DNA of 64,000 bases, taken from NCBI RefSeq assembly GCF_003001955.1, contig NZ_PVNH01000008.1, positions 248,001 through 312,000 of the forward strand, in the 5' to 3' direction. This document shows positions 46,721 to 55,605 of the stretch, one piece after another (the stretch's first letter is position 1; every line of letters begins with the position of its first letter). Made by a program: the position numbers and the translations under genes. Source of the DNA: Prauserella shujinwangii. GTDB lineage: Bacteria > Actinomycetota > Actinomycetes > Mycobacteriales > Pseudonocardiaceae. Below the pieces are notes generated by a model. The model ran no database searches. It worked only from the letters and a program-made list of their open reading frames with translations, and was not told the DNA's origin.

Positions 46721-47506
46721 TCAGCGGCCGGCGGCGAGTGCGGGCAGGCGGGCCGACAGGGCGCCCGCGGCGGCCCGCACCACCCGGCCGAGGCGTTCGA
46801 CGTCGAGCCGCTGCGAGCAGCCGGTGACCGACAGCGCCGCCACCACCTCGCCGCGCGCGCCGCGGACCGGGGCCGCCACGGCGGACACACCCGGTTCGGC
46901 CTCCTCGTGGTTGATGCCCACTCCCCTGGCCAGCGTCCGTTCGAGGTCCTGGTGCAGCAGGCCGGGCAGCACGATGGTGCGTGGCGTCAGCCGGGGCAGC
47001 CCCGCGTCGACGACCCGCCGCAGCCGCTCCCGCCCGCCCCACGCGAGGAACACCTTGCCGGTGGCGGTACAGTGGGACGGCATCCGCCCGCCGACCCGGG
47101 AACCGACGACCATCGATTCCGTCCCGCTCAGCTTCTCCACGAACAGGGTGTAGCCGTCGTCCGGCACCGCGAGGTGGACGTTCTCCCCGCTGGTCGCGTG
47201 CAGCTCCTCGAGAAACGGCAGGGCGGCCTGGCGCAGCTGCCGGTGCCGGGGCACGAGCTGACCCAGCCGGAACAGCTTCCCCGCGAGCCGGTAGTGGCCC
47301 GGGCGGGACCGTTCCACCGCGCCCCATTCCACCAGCTCACCGAGCAGGCGGTGGGCGGTCGGCTTCGGCAGCCCGCTGCGGTCGGCCAGCTCGGCGAGGC
47401 CGAGCTCGGTGTCCCCGGCAAGGAACGCGTCGAGCAGGGACAGTCCCCTGGCCAGCACCGACCTCGGCGACCGTTCGTCTCCGGCATGGCCACTCTGCCC
47501 GCTCAT
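46721..47506 (-). CDS. IclR-family transcriptional regulator
   Basis: 261 residues. Winged helix (about 15-75): LGLAELADRSGLPKPTAHRLLGELVE; IclR effector domain with GRMPSHCTATGKVFLA and RGVGINHEEAEPGVSAVAAPV. It follows the ThDP-enzyme gene on the same strand after 138 bp, so it probably regulates that gene. ATG at 47506 was chosen over the longer frame, which lacks similarity. Confidence 0.92.
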   Translation of the reverse strand: MSGQSGHAGDERSPRSVLARGLSLLDAFLAGDTELGLAELADRSGLPKPTAHRLLGELVEWGAVERSRPGHYRLAGKLFRLGQLVPRHRQLRQAALPFLEELHATSGENVHLAVPDDGYTLFVEKLSGTESMVVGSRVGGRMPSHCTATGKVFLAWGGRERLRRVVDAGLPRLTPRTIVLPGLLHQDLERTLARGVGINHEEAEPGVSAVAAPVRGARGEVVAALSVTGCSQRLDVERLGRVVRAAAGALSARLPALAAGR

Positions 47507-47601
47507 GCGGGCGATCGTGGTCAGCCGCACGGGATCGGGCAACCGGTGTTTCCGCTCAGTGAAAGCCGCCCGCGGCTCGTCGCCGAACGCGGAGCTCGCC
47601 G

Positions 47602-47622
47602 TCGCGAACGCGAACTTCGCGA
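47602..47622. promoter_or_regulatory. 7-bp inverted repeat between the ThDP-enzyme and IclR genes
   Basis: TCGCGAA (47602-47608), 7-nt spacer, TTCGCGA (47616-47622). It lies after the ThDP-enzyme stop and about 100 bp before the IclR start. It could be an IclR operator or the 3' hairpin of the upstream gene. Confidence 0.35.
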
Positions 47623-47644
47623 TCTGGAGCGGGGGGACTCGCGG

Positions 47645-49363
47645 TCAGACGGCGGGGACCCGCACGCTCACCACCGCGGACCGGCCCGACCGGACCATCT
47701 CCAGCGACTCCGCGAGCACGCTCGCGAGCTCACCCGCGTCGCGCACGGTGCGGCCCCAGGCACCGCCCGCCGCCTCGGCGATGCCCGGCAGGTCCGCCGC
47801 CGGGGCGAAGCCGACGCCGAAGTCGTCGTTGCGGGCGGCGACCCCGTCGGGATGCACGCCCAGCGTGGACTGCTTCGGCGCCTTCCAGCCCTGGTTGTCG
47901 AAGATCACGGTGAGGTTCGGGGTGCCGTAGCGCCGCGCCACCCACTGCGCCGACGACGGCACCCCGAACAGGTACGAGCCGTCGCCCACGAGGGACACCA
48001 CCGTCCGGTCCGGCGCCGCGAGCTTCACCCCGATCGCCGCGCCCGCGGCCCAGCCGAGCGACCCGCCGCCGGACCCGATCAGCGTCCCCGGCCGGTTGCG
48101 GCGCAGGTGCTCGTTGACGACGTGGTAGTTGGTGATCGCCTCCGTCAGCACGAGCGTGTCGTCGTCGATGGCCTCCCGCACGCAGGCGACCAGGTACTCC
48201 GGCGTGATCACGGTTCCTTCGGGACGCTCCCGCTCCGCCAGCACCCGCCGCTGCCGCTCGTGCTCGGCGGCGGCGCTCTCGGTGCGCCGGGCGACGACCG
48301 CGGGGTCGGCCAGCTCGCGGGCGCGCGCGGTCAGCTGGGAAACGGCCGTGCGCAGGTCCGCGCGCGCGAAGCACTCCGCGGGAACGTGCCACAGCGGCAT
48401 CTGCTCCTTGACCGGATCGATGTCGATCACGAACAGGCGCGCGCCGGCGTCCGGCCGGTTCCGGGTGGGGATCCACGGCACGTCGCTGCCCAGCACCAGC
48501 ACCACGTCGGCCTCGGCGAGCCTGGGGTTGGGCTGCTGGGTGTTCCACTGGTAGCCCCAGTGCAGCGGGTGGTCGGCGGGGAAGTTCAGGTGCATGGGCA
48601 CCGACTCGATCACCGGTACGCCCAGCGTCTCGCACAGCTCGACCAGGGCGGGCACCGCCTCGGGGTCCCGGCCGAGGTACGAGGTCACCACCACCGGCGA
48701 GCGGGCCCCGGCGAGCGCCCCGGCGACCCGGTCGACCACGTCCGGCGCCAGCGCGGCAGGGGCGACCGGGCTGAACAGGGCGGGATCGGCGTGCTGCTCG
48801 GGCACGTCCGCCTCCATCACCTCCCTCGGCCCCACCAGGTACACCGGGCCCGCGGGTTCGCTCCGCGCGATCTGCAGGGCGCGCTGCACCAGTTGCTTCA
48901 CGTTGTGCCCGGTGCGGATCTCGTTGTCGTACTTGGTGTAGCCGCGCACGATGCCCCGCTGGTCGTGCACGTCCTGGATCCACTGGATGAACTCGTTGCG
49001 GCTGCCGAGCAGCTCGCCCTCCTGCGTGAACGGCGACGCGCCCGCGTAGAGGAGCACACCGACCCGGCCCTTCGCGGCGTTGTGCAGCATGCCGCCGATG
49101 TTCTGGGTGCCGCAGTCGACGTGCACCACGACCGCCTGCGGGACGCCGGTCACCTGCGCGTAGCCGTGCGCCGCCGACATCGCCACGCTCTCGTGCGGGC
49201 ACACCACCAGCTCCGGCAGCCGCTTCGCCCAGCCCTCGTCGCGGGCCTGGGCGTAGGTCTCGACGAGCCCGGGATGGTCACTGCCGAGATTGGCGAAGAC
49301 GTACCGCACCCCGGCCTCGGCCAGTGCCTCCAGGAACGCTCTGCTCGTCGTGTATCCGCTCAC
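47645..49363 (-). CDS. Thiamine diphosphate-dependent decarboxylase/synthase-like enzyme
   Basis: 572 residues. Catalytic Glu58 in CPHESVAMSAAHGYA activates ThDP; the ThDP motif VSLVGDGSYLFGVPSSAQW...IFDNQGW (about 460-490) binds the cofactor; a central domain resembles acetolactate synthase/benzoylformate decarboxylase but SDHPGLVETYA marks a distinct subgroup. The reaction cannot be read from sequence. GTG at 49363. The frame is open far upstream only because it is antisense to a GC-rich region. Adjacent IclR regulator suggests an inducible catabolic role. Confidence 0.87.
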   Translation of the reverse strand: MSGYTTSRAFLEALAEAGVRYVFANLGSDHPGLVETYAQARDEGWAKRLPELVVCPHESVAMSAAHGYAQVTGVPQAVVVHVDCGTQNIGGMLHNAAKGRVGVLLYAGASPFTQEGELLGSRNEFIQWIQDVHDQRGIVRGYTKYDNEIRTGHNVKQLVQRALQIARSEPAGPVYLVGPREVMEADVPEQHADPALFSPVAPAALAPDVVDRVAGALAGARSPVVVTSYLGRDPEAVPALVELCETLGVPVIESVPMHLNFPADHPLHWGYQWNTQQPNPRLAEADVVLVLGSDVPWIPTRNRPDAGARLFVIDIDPVKEQMPLWHVPAECFARADLRTAVSQLTARARELADPAVVARRTESAAAEHERQRRVLAERERPEGTVITPEYLVACVREAIDDDTLVLTEAITNYHVVNEHLRRNRPGTLIGSGGGSLGWAAGAAIGVKLAAPDRTVVSLVGDGSYLFGVPSSAQWVARRYGTPNLTVIFDNQGWKAPKQSTLGVHPDGVAARNDDFGVGFAPAADLPGIAEAAGGAWGRTVRDAGELASVLAESLEMVRSGRSAVVSVRVPAV

Positions 49364-49654
49364 TCCACCACTTCCTCGTCGCCGCGTGCGGGCCGACACT
49401 ATCGCCGCGCGGGAAACGCCCGCCAACAACGCCGTTTCGGCGACCGGAATCGCGCCGGGGCCGTTCCGGGCGGACACGGAACCGAACGGTGACCGCGGTC
49501 GTCGGATCTGCCGGGCACACGGTTGCCACGGGTGGCGTGGCGCGGGCGCCGGGCGGCGCTCACGTCCGGCTGGGGGTCGGACGTGGGGCCGCGGCCGTCC
49601 CGCCACGTCACCCCTTGCCCGCACGGCCGCACCGGGGTGCAGGAAGATGACCGG

Positions 49655-51181
49655 GTGCCGCGCGACCACCCCGACCGCCCCAGCGACCTCGGTGGCCTCG
49701 GTGACCTCGGTGACCCGGCCGCCGTCACCGGGCCGATCCGCCGGGTGCCGGACGGGCCGCCGCCCCGTCGTGGTCGCGAACGCGCCGGGAACGCCGCCGA
49801 GCCCGGCCGGAGGCGGCGCCGGGCCGCGGAGCCGACGGCCCGCGGCGAGCGCCGCACCGACGGGCACGGTCACGTCCATGGCCATGGACACGGGCACGGG
49901 CACGGACACGGACACGGACACAGCCCGGCGCCGCCCGCCTCCCGCCGGGTCCGGATCCTGCTCGCCGCACTGCTCGCACCGCTGGCGCTGGCGGCGGTCA
50001 CCGCCGTGGTGCTGCTGTACCCCTGGGGCGAGCGGACGGTCGCGGGCGAGCACTCGTCCGGGGTGCCCGTCCACGGCACCGTCACGGCGGCGGCCCTCGG
50101 ACCGTGCCTCGCCGAGGGCCAGGTGCAGGTGGGCGAGGCCCCCGCGGACGGCAGGCAGTGCCTGCGCCTCGACATCGAGCTCACCGACGGCGAGGCGGCG
50201 GGCCGGACCATCAGCCGCGCGGTCCCGGTCGAACCGAGCACGCCCCGGTTCGCCGCCGGCGACCAGGTGGTGCTGGCCTACAGCGGCGCCGGTCCCGCGG
50301 ACCCGGCGTCCTACCAGGTCGTCGACTTCCAGCGCGGGCTGCCGCTGGCGCTGCTGGCCTGCGTGTTCGCGGGCGCGGTACTGCTGCTCGGCCGGTGGCG
50401 GGGCCTGGCCGCGCTCGGCGCGCTGGGGCTGAGCTTCGCCACCATCGCCCTGTTCGTGCTGCCCGCGATCCTCGCGGGCGAGAACCCGCTCCTCGTGGCC
50501 ATCGCGGGCGCGGGACTCATCATGTTCGTCGCGCTCTACCTGACCCACGGGGTGTCGGCGCGGACGTCGGTCGCCGTCCTGGGCACGCTGATCAGCCTCG
50601 GGCTGATCGGGGTGATCTCGGCGGTGTTCTCGGCCGCCGCGCGGCTGACCGGGCTGGGCGAGGACACGTCGAGCCTCATCGCGACGCTCGGGCACGGCAT
50701 CGACGCGCGTGGCCTGCTGCTCGCGGGCGTCGTGATCGGCGCGCTCGGCGTGCTCGACGACATCACCGTGACGCAGACCAGCGCGGTGTGGGAGCTGCGC
50801 CGCGCCAACCCCGTTCTCGGCTGGCCCGAGCTGTACCGCTCGGCGCTGCGGATCGGCAGGGACCACGTCGGTTCCGCCGTGAACACGCTCGTGCTCGCCT
50901 ACTCCGGCGCGGCACTGCCGGTGCTGCTGATCGCCGCGCTGTCCGACGCCGGGCTCGGCTCGATCCTCGCCTCGCAGGAGATCGCCCAGGAGATCGTGCG
51001 GACGCTGGCGGGCAGCATCGGCATCATCGCGGCGGTACCGATCACGACGGTGCTCGCCGCGCTCATCGCCACCAGGGAGCCCCTGCCCGCCGGTCACACC
51101 GGTCACCCCAGTCACACCGGTCCCTCCAGGTCACCGGCGGCACACCGGCGGGCCCCGCGCGACCGGCCCCCGGTGGAGTGA
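49655..51181 (+). CDS. YibE/F-family membrane protein with histidine-rich N-terminus
   Basis: 508 residues. A cytoplasmic N-terminal region of about 90 residues carries a His-Gly repeat (residues about 71-89), then a helix, an extracytoplasmic domain with an OB-like segment (about 115-220), and eight membrane helices with SFATIALFVLPAILAGENPLLV, DDITVTQTSAVWELRRANP and AGSIGIIAAVPITTVLAAL. The function is unknown; the His repeat implies metal binding. GTG at 49655, AGGAAG 8 nt upstream. A longer frame begins at 49523. Pro/Thr/His-rich C-terminus. Confidence 0.86.
   Translation: MPRDHPDRPSDLGGLGDLGDPAAVTGPIRRVPDGPPPRRGRERAGNAAEPGRRRRRAAEPTARGERRTDGHGHVHGHGHGHGHGHGHGHSPAPPASRRVRILLAALLAPLALAAVTAVVLLYPWGERTVAGEHSSGVPVHGTVTAAALGPCLAEGQVQVGEAPADGRQCLRLDIELTDGEAAGRTISRAVPVEPSTPRFAAGDQVVLAYSGAGPADPASYQVVDFQRGLPLALLACVFAGAVLLLGRWRGLAALGALGLSFATIALFVLPAILAGENPLLVAIAGAGLIMFVALYLTHGVSARTSVAVLGTLISLGLIGVISAVFSAAARLTGLGEDTSSLIATLGHGIDARGLLLAGVVIGALGVLDDITVTQTSAVWELRRANPVLGWPELYRSALRIGRDHVGSAVNTLVLAYSGAALPVLLIAALSDAGLGSILASQEIAQEIVRTLAGSIGIIAAVPITTVLAALIATREPLPAGHTGHPSHTGPSRSPAAHRRAPRDRPPVE
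49865..49921 (+). repeat. Hexameric (CAC-GGN) repeat coding His-Gly
   Basis: About nine consecutive His-Gly-type codon pairs, with the exact hexamer CACGGA/CACGGG repeated from about 49889 to 49920. It is in frame within the YibE/F gene and gives His-Gly alternation. Simple-sequence repeats of this kind can vary in length by slippage. Confidence 0.85.
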
Positions 51182-51227
51182 GGTACGAAGTGGCGTGACA
51201 TGGCAGGCGTCCCGGCTGGGAGGCGCG

Positions 51228-51530
51228 ATGGAGATGGCGGCAGTCGGCTTCCCGCGGGCGGCGTGGGCCGCCGCCCGGCGCACCGGCCGCGCGGTGGCCG
51301 CCGTGGCCGAGGCGGTGCCCAGGATCGCGCACCTGCTCGCCGAGCTGCGGGAGACGGGCAGGCAGCTGGAGCGGCTCGCGACGTTCGCCGCGCAGGAGCT
51401 GCCGGAGATCGTCTACCAGCTGGAGGCGATCCGCGACCAGCTCACGGCGATCGAGCGCAGGCTGGCCGCCGGCGCCGTGCCCGTGGTCACTCCAGGGTCG
51501 CCACGAAACGACTCACCGCGTCCATCGTGA
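51228..51530 (+). CDS. Small amphipathic helical protein of unknown function
   Basis: About 100 residues, mostly Ala/Arg/Glu-rich helices (RTGRAVAAVAEAVPRIAHLLAELRETGRQLERL...), probably a coiled-coil; no domain recognised. Two starts: ATG at 51228 with GGGAGG 4 nt upstream (used here) and GTG at 51195. The last 44 bp overlap the convergent gene. It follows the YibE/F gene by 46 bp and may be co-transcribed. Confidence 0.5.
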   Translation: MEMAAVGFPRAAWAAARRTGRAVAAVAEAVPRIAHLLAELRETGRQLERLATFAAQELPEIVYQLEAIRDQLTAIERRLAAGAVPVVTPGSPRNDSPRPS

Positions 51531-52155
51531 ACCGCTGCGCGAGCTTGCCGGAGGGCGCCGCGGACGCGAGCCGGTAGAGCGGTCGTTCCGCCGCGGCGTC
51601 ACCCCGTGCCTCCGCGCGCAGCTGTGCCACGAGCAGCTCGGAGAAGACCAGGCCGTTCGCCTCGATGTTGTTCGCGAGCGCGTCGGCGAGCCTGCGCAGC
51701 GCGAGGATGCCCAGCTCGCGCCCGCCGGTGCCCGCGTAGACGGCGAGATCCACCTTCGCCGTCCGGCCCCGCTGCCTCGCGTTGACGAGCAGGCTCACCG
51801 TGCGCGTGCCGCGGACGTCGGTGACGAGGAGGTCCAGCCGCTGCGCGGCCACCAGGTCGATGCGCCGGGTGCGCCAGGTGCGCACGACGACGTGGGTGCC
51901 CTCCAGCCAGAGCTGCCGCCGCATGTTGAACAGAACCACGTACAGCAGGGGCAGGGCGACGAGCGCGGCGACCACCAGCCCGGCGATCTGCCCGCCGATC
52001 AGCCCGGCGATCCCGCCGAACGCGGCGCCGAAGAGCACCACGCCGGCGAGCCCGGAAAGGCCGCGCCGCCTGCGCGCGGCGGCGTCCTCGCCGTACAGCG
52101 GGATGCGCTCCGGCTCCGGAGTGGGCCGGGGCGCGGCGGGCTCGGGTTCGTTCAC
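51487..52155 (-). CDS. Membrane protein with PH-like domain
   Basis: 222 residues. Acidic/proline-rich N-terminus, two adjacent membrane helices (about 35-80), then a soluble beta-rich part (LWLEGTHVVVRTWRTRRIDLVAAQRLDLLVTDV) that looks like a bacterial PH/YdbT-type domain. GTG at 52155 overlaps the metallo-hydrolase stop (GTGA). In M. tuberculosis I recall hisS in this place; here this gene occupies it. Function unknown. Confidence 0.7.
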   Translation of the reverse strand: MNEPEPAAPRPTPEPERIPLYGEDAAARRRRGLSGLAGVVLFGAAFGGIAGLIGGQIAGLVVAALVALPLLYVVLFNMRRQLWLEGTHVVVRTWRTRRIDLVAAQRLDLLVTDVRGTRTVSLLVNARQRGRTAKVDLAVYAGTGGRELGILALRRLADALANNIEANGLVFSELLVAQLRAEARGDAAAERPLYRLASAAPSGKLAQRFTMDAVSRFVATLE

Positions 52156-52820
52156 GATGTCCTCTGGTCCTCTCGCAGGAAAGGATTGGTTGCCTTCTCC
52201 CTGGCGACGGTCGTCGTCGGCCCGTGTCCCGGCAGGACGACGGTGTCGCCGGGGAGCGTCCGCAGCAGCAGTTCGAGTGAGCCCGCGAGCGCGGCGGCGT
52301 CGCCGCCCGGCAGGTCGGTACGGCCCACCGAACCCGCGAACAGCGTGTCCCCGGTGAGCGCGAGCGTGCCGCCCTCGGCGCTGTCCAGCCGGAACACCGC
52401 CGAACCCGGCGTGTGTCCCGGCGTGTGCAGCGGTGTGATCACGAGCTCCGCGTGCTCCACCGGTTCCTCGCCGAGGTCGGCGATCTCGGCGGGCTCGGCG
52501 AGCCGCACCGGGCCGAGCGCCGCGGCGAGCTCGGCGCCGAGCCCGCGCAGCGGATCCGCGAGCAGCACGCGGTCCTCGGGCCGGATGTGCAGCGGGAGCC
52601 CGTGCGCGTCGGCGACCGCCGCGGCGGAGTACACGTGGTCGAGGTGGCCGTGGGTGGCGAGCACCGCCGCCGGGGTGAGCCGATGCTCCCGCAACGCCTC
52701 CGCGAGCGGTTCCTCGGCACCCTCCCCCGGGTCGACGACCATGCACCCGCCGCCCGCACCCGCCGCGAGCAGGTAGCAGTTGGCCTGGAAAGCGCCGGCC
52801 GGGAACCCGACGACGAGCAC
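52152..52820 (-). CDS. Metallo-beta-lactamase-fold hydrolase (glyoxalase II-like)
   Basis: 222 residues. The signature LATHGHLDHVYS (HxHxDH), GHTPGSAVFRL (His), a metal-bridging Asp in LTGDTLFAG and a final LPGHGP (His) give the complete dinuclear site. It probably hydrolyses thioesters such as S-lactoyl-thiols. GTG at 52820 with GGAGG 9 nt upstream. It is coupled to the PH-like gene. Confidence 0.93.
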   Translation of the reverse strand: MLVVGFPAGAFQANCYLLAAGAGGGCMVVDPGEGAEEPLAEALREHRLTPAAVLATHGHLDHVYSAAAVADAHGLPLHIRPEDRVLLADPLRGLGAELAAALGPVRLAEPAEIADLGEEPVEHAELVITPLHTPGHTPGSAVFRLDSAEGGTLALTGDTLFAGSVGRTDLPGGDAAALAGSLELLLRTLPGDTVVLPGHGPTTTVAREKATNPFLREDQRTS

Positions 52821-52932
52821 GAATCCACACCTCCGCCACAGCGACTTCCCCCACCCTAGCGAGCGCGATCCCGCATTGTTCCTGCGGTCCGCGTACACAT
52901 GTTCGCCATCCGCGCATGCGGACGCCTTCCCG

Positions 52933-53643
52933 TCACCGGGCGGGGTGGTGCCGCCGGAGCGTCATCCGGTCGAGCACGCGGGGCCGGGAGCCGGACGGCA
53001 CGAGCACGAGGCCGCCGGACCGGGCGGGCCCGGGAAGGCAGGCGGGACCGGCGTGCGCGAGGTGCCGCATCCGCTCGCCGCAGCGGCGGTAGAACCGCAG
53101 CTGCGCACGGCGGCCGAAGAGCAGCCAGCCGAGGCGCAGCACGGGTCCCAGCCCGGGCGAGGGCTGCGAGTAGCTGGTCGCCGTGAACTCGACCCGGCCG
53201 CCGCCGAGGTGCTTCACCACCGCGTAGCGCACCTGGCCGCGCTCGAGGTGCTGCTCCAGCGTCTGGTACGCCCAGCCCCACACCCGCTCCGTGTCGCTCG
53301 CCTCGTCGACGACCGAGGTGATGCGCACGCCGAAGTAGAAGCGCAGCACCGAGAACCGGCCCTCCAGCAGGAGGTCCCGCCCCAGCAGCGGGGCACGGGC
53401 GTCGTACACCGCACGGATCAGCTCCGGCGGGGTGAACTCGTAGTCGCGGAGCGCGTCGCACGCGGTCTCCCACAACCCGCCGGGCTCGGGTGGGCCGGGC
53501 GCCTCGTCACCGAGGTGGAAGCGGTGCTCGTCGAAGGTCCAGTCCGGTGGCACCACCTCACCGGGCGTGTAGTTGATCCGCCGCCGCCCGAGCTCGCGCA
53601 GCGCCGCCGCGTGGTCGATCGGGCCGAGCAGCCGCTCCCGCAC
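52933..53643 (-). CDS. DUF1990-family protein (first of two in the locus)
   Basis: 236 residues. N-terminal INYTPGEVVPPDWTFDEHRFHLG and the C-terminal core VWGWAYQTLEQHLERGQVRYAVV and ATSYSQPSPGLGPVLRLGWLLFG fit DUF1990 (UPF0548); function unknown. GTG at 53643 lies 6 nt after the neighbouring stop. The C-terminus is arginine-rich. Confidence 0.75.
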   Translation of the reverse strand: MRERLLGPIDHAAALRELGRRRINYTPGEVVPPDWTFDEHRFHLGDEAPGPPEPGGLWETACDALRDYEFTPPELIRAVYDARAPLLGRDLLLEGRFSVLRFYFGVRITSVVDEASDTERVWGWAYQTLEQHLERGQVRYAVVKHLGGGRVEFTATSYSQPSPGLGPVLRLGWLLFGRRAQLRFYRRCGERMRHLAHAGPACLPGPARSGGLVLVPSGSRPRVLDRMTLRRHHPAR

Positions 53644-53649
53644 GGCGGC

Positions 53650-53862
53650 TCACTCGTAGGCACGCAGGGTGTCGCCGATCAGCCACAGCGTCGGCGCCCA
53701 CAAACCGGTGAACAGGGCGCGGCGCTCGGCGTTGCCGCGCGCCTGCTGGTCGACCGTCTTGGCCCGGATCCACAGCCCGATGCTCAGCCCCATCGCGCCC
53801 GCCGACATCAGCTCCAGGTGGCCACCGCGGATCCCGCCGCGGTACAGCAGCCCGCTGATCAT
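53650..53862 (-). CDS. Very small membrane protein
   Basis: 70 residues (MISGLLYRGGIRGGHLELMS...), with two short hydrophobic segments (about 18-32 and 50-64). AAAGGGG upstream of the ATG at 53862 and tight spacing to the DUF1990 gene support it. No family recognised; the ORF extends much further upstream but without support. Confidence 0.6.
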   Translation of the reverse strand: MISGLLYRGGIRGGHLELMSAGAMGLSIGLWIRAKTVDQQARGNAERRALFTGLWAPTLWLIGDTLRAYE

Positions 53863-53970
53863 CACCGCCCCTTTCCGCTGCCCGGTGCCCGCCCCGGTGG
53901 TTGCGGGCCGCTGCCCGGGGAACAGTTCCAGTGTCGGTCGCCGTGGACCGGCCCGCAGCGAGGAGGTCAG

Positions 53971-54705
53971 GTGGGAGCGGTACTGCGCGAGCGCGCGGCC
54001 GCCGTCGCCAGGGCGACGGCCGGTGTGCTGCTGGTGTCCTGGCGTTACCTGTGGGCGGTCACGCCCCTGCACCGGTCGGCTCGGCGCGGCGACGCCTCCG
54101 ATCTGCCGCCGCCCCTGCCCGAGGAGCTGATCGACGAGCGCAGCCAGCCGTGGCGGGAGGGGACCGGCCCGCTGTTCCACCGCCTGTTCTCGGTGGATGT
54201 CGAGGGCGCGACGATGTCCGCGGAAGGCCTGGTCGCGTTGCTCGCCGCCGACCTCGGCGGCTCCGTCCCGGCCGAGGTGACGACCGTGGAGGCGGTCCGC
54301 ACGGCGGGCGGTGAGCTGCGGCCGGGAGACGAGGTCGTGGTGCGGCTGCCGGGCCCGTGGGACGGGCCCGTGCGCGTGGTGCGCCGCACGCCCACGTCCC
54401 TGCACCTGGCGACGCTGGCCGGGCACCTCGAGGCGGGCCAGATCGAGTTCCGCGCCCGGCCGCCGCGGGACGGCCGGCCGCTGCGGTTCGAGGTCGAGGT
54501 GTGGGCGCGGCCGGCCAACCGGATCGTCGACCTGCTCTACACCCGCCTGCGGATGGCGAAGGAGGTCCAGCTGAACATGTGGGTCCGGTTCTGCCTCACC
54601 ACCGCCCGGCGCGCGGGCGGCCGCGCCCGGTGCGGCGTGACGATCAGCACCCGGGTGCTCGACCAGCCAACCCCTGTACAGGGTCCTCACAGGCCGTGCC
54701 CATAG
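53971..54705 (+). CDS. DUF1990-like family protein (second of two)
   Basis: 244 residues. One hydrophobic N-terminal segment (ARATAGVLLVSWRYLWAV), then HRLFSVDVEGATMSAEGLVALLAAD, PGPWDGPVRVVRR and TLAGHLEAGQIEFRARP, ending FCLTTARRAG; the last parts resemble the DUF1990 core. GTG at 53971 has AGGAGG 4 nt upstream. It is divergent from the first DUF1990 pair. Function unknown. Confidence 0.65.
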   Translation: MGAVLRERAAAVARATAGVLLVSWRYLWAVTPLHRSARRGDASDLPPPLPEELIDERSQPWREGTGPLFHRLFSVDVEGATMSAEGLVALLAADLGGSVPAEVTTVEAVRTAGGELRPGDEVVVRLPGPWDGPVRVVRRTPTSLHLATLAGHLEAGQIEFRARPPRDGRPLRFEVEVWARPANRIVDLLYTRLRMAKEVQLNMWVRFCLTTARRAGGRARCGVTISTRVLDQPTPVQGPHRPCP

Positions 54706-54754
54706 ACTGCCGCCACCGCAGCCGGGTGACGTCGAGACGAACTGGGAGGGGCAG

Positions 54755-55603
54755 GTGGCGACCAACCAGCAGCGCCGCGAAGCCGCGAAGCGCAAGCTCG
54801 AACGGCAGCTCGCGCGCAGGGCGGAACGGGCGAAGCGACGCCGGATCATCGGCGTCGGCGTGACCGCCGGGGTCGTGGTCGTCGTGGCCGGGCTCATCGT
54901 GATCCTCGCCACACGAGACGGGGACGACGCCGCGGCGGACAACGCCACGCCCTCGACCACGCCGAGCGAGCAGATCGACATCCCGACCGAGCGGGTGTCG
55001 GTTCCCGAGCGGCCGGAGCCGCTGCCGAACCCGACGACGTGCGAGTACCCCGCGTCCGAGGAACCGGCGGCGAAGGACGTGCAGCCGCCGGACGGCAAGA
55101 ACGTGTCCTCGCGGGGGACGGTGCAGGTCACTCTCCGGTCCACCGCCGGGGACATCCCGCTGACCCTCGACCGTTCCCTCGCGCCGTGCGCCGTGAACAG
55201 CTTCGTCAGCCTCGCCGAGCAGGGCTACTACACCGACACGAGCTGCCACCGGATCAGCACCCAGGGTCTGCAGATGCTGCAGTGCGGCGACCCGGCGGGC
55301 TCGGGCCGCGGCGGCCCGGGCTACACGTTCGCCGACGAGGTGTTCGACCAGCTGAAGTACGGTCGCGGCGTGCTCGCGATGGCCAACTCCGGCCCGGACA
55401 CCAACGGCAGCCAGTTCTTCATGGTCTACGGCGACGCCCCGCTGGACCCGAGCTACACCGTCTTCGGCACGATCGACGACGCCGGCCTGCGGGTGCTCGA
55501 CAAGGTGGCCAGGGCGGGGCACGACGGCAGCTTCGACCCGAGCCCCGGCGGCGGCAAGCCCACCATGGAGGTGAAGTTCACCGGGGTCGACGTGGCGGCC
55601 TGA
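54755..55603 (+). CDS. Membrane-anchored cyclophilin-type peptidyl-prolyl isomerase
   Basis: 282 residues. A basic N-terminus, one helix (about 31-53), a Pro/Thr-rich linker and a cyclophilin domain (about 120-280) with YYTDTSCHRI, LQCGDPAGSGRGGPGY, NSGPDTNGSQFFMVYG and YTVFGTIDD. Catalytic Arg and Gln are present. It folds exported proteins on the outer face of the membrane. GTG with GGGAGGGG upstream. The cyclophilin gene next to relA is a conserved actinobacterial context. Confidence 0.92.
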   Translation: MATNQQRREAAKRKLERQLARRAERAKRRRIIGVGVTAGVVVVVAGLIVILATRDGDDAAADNATPSTTPSEQIDIPTERVSVPERPEPLPNPTTCEYPASEEPAAKDVQPPDGKNVSSRGTVQVTLRSTAGDIPLTLDRSLAPCAVNSFVSLAEQGYYTDTSCHRISTQGLQMLQCGDPAGSGRGGPGYTFADEVFDQLKYGRGVLAMANSGPDTNGSQFFMVYGDAPLDPSYTVFGTIDDAGLRVLDKVARAGHDGSFDPSPGGGKPTMEVKFTGVDVAA

Positions 55604-55605
55604 GC

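Noticed and set aside
49364-51115. N-terminal extension of the ThDP enzyme on the minus strand
   Set aside because: The open frame continues 580 codons upstream only because it is antisense to the YibE/F gene; the family N-terminus is at 49363.
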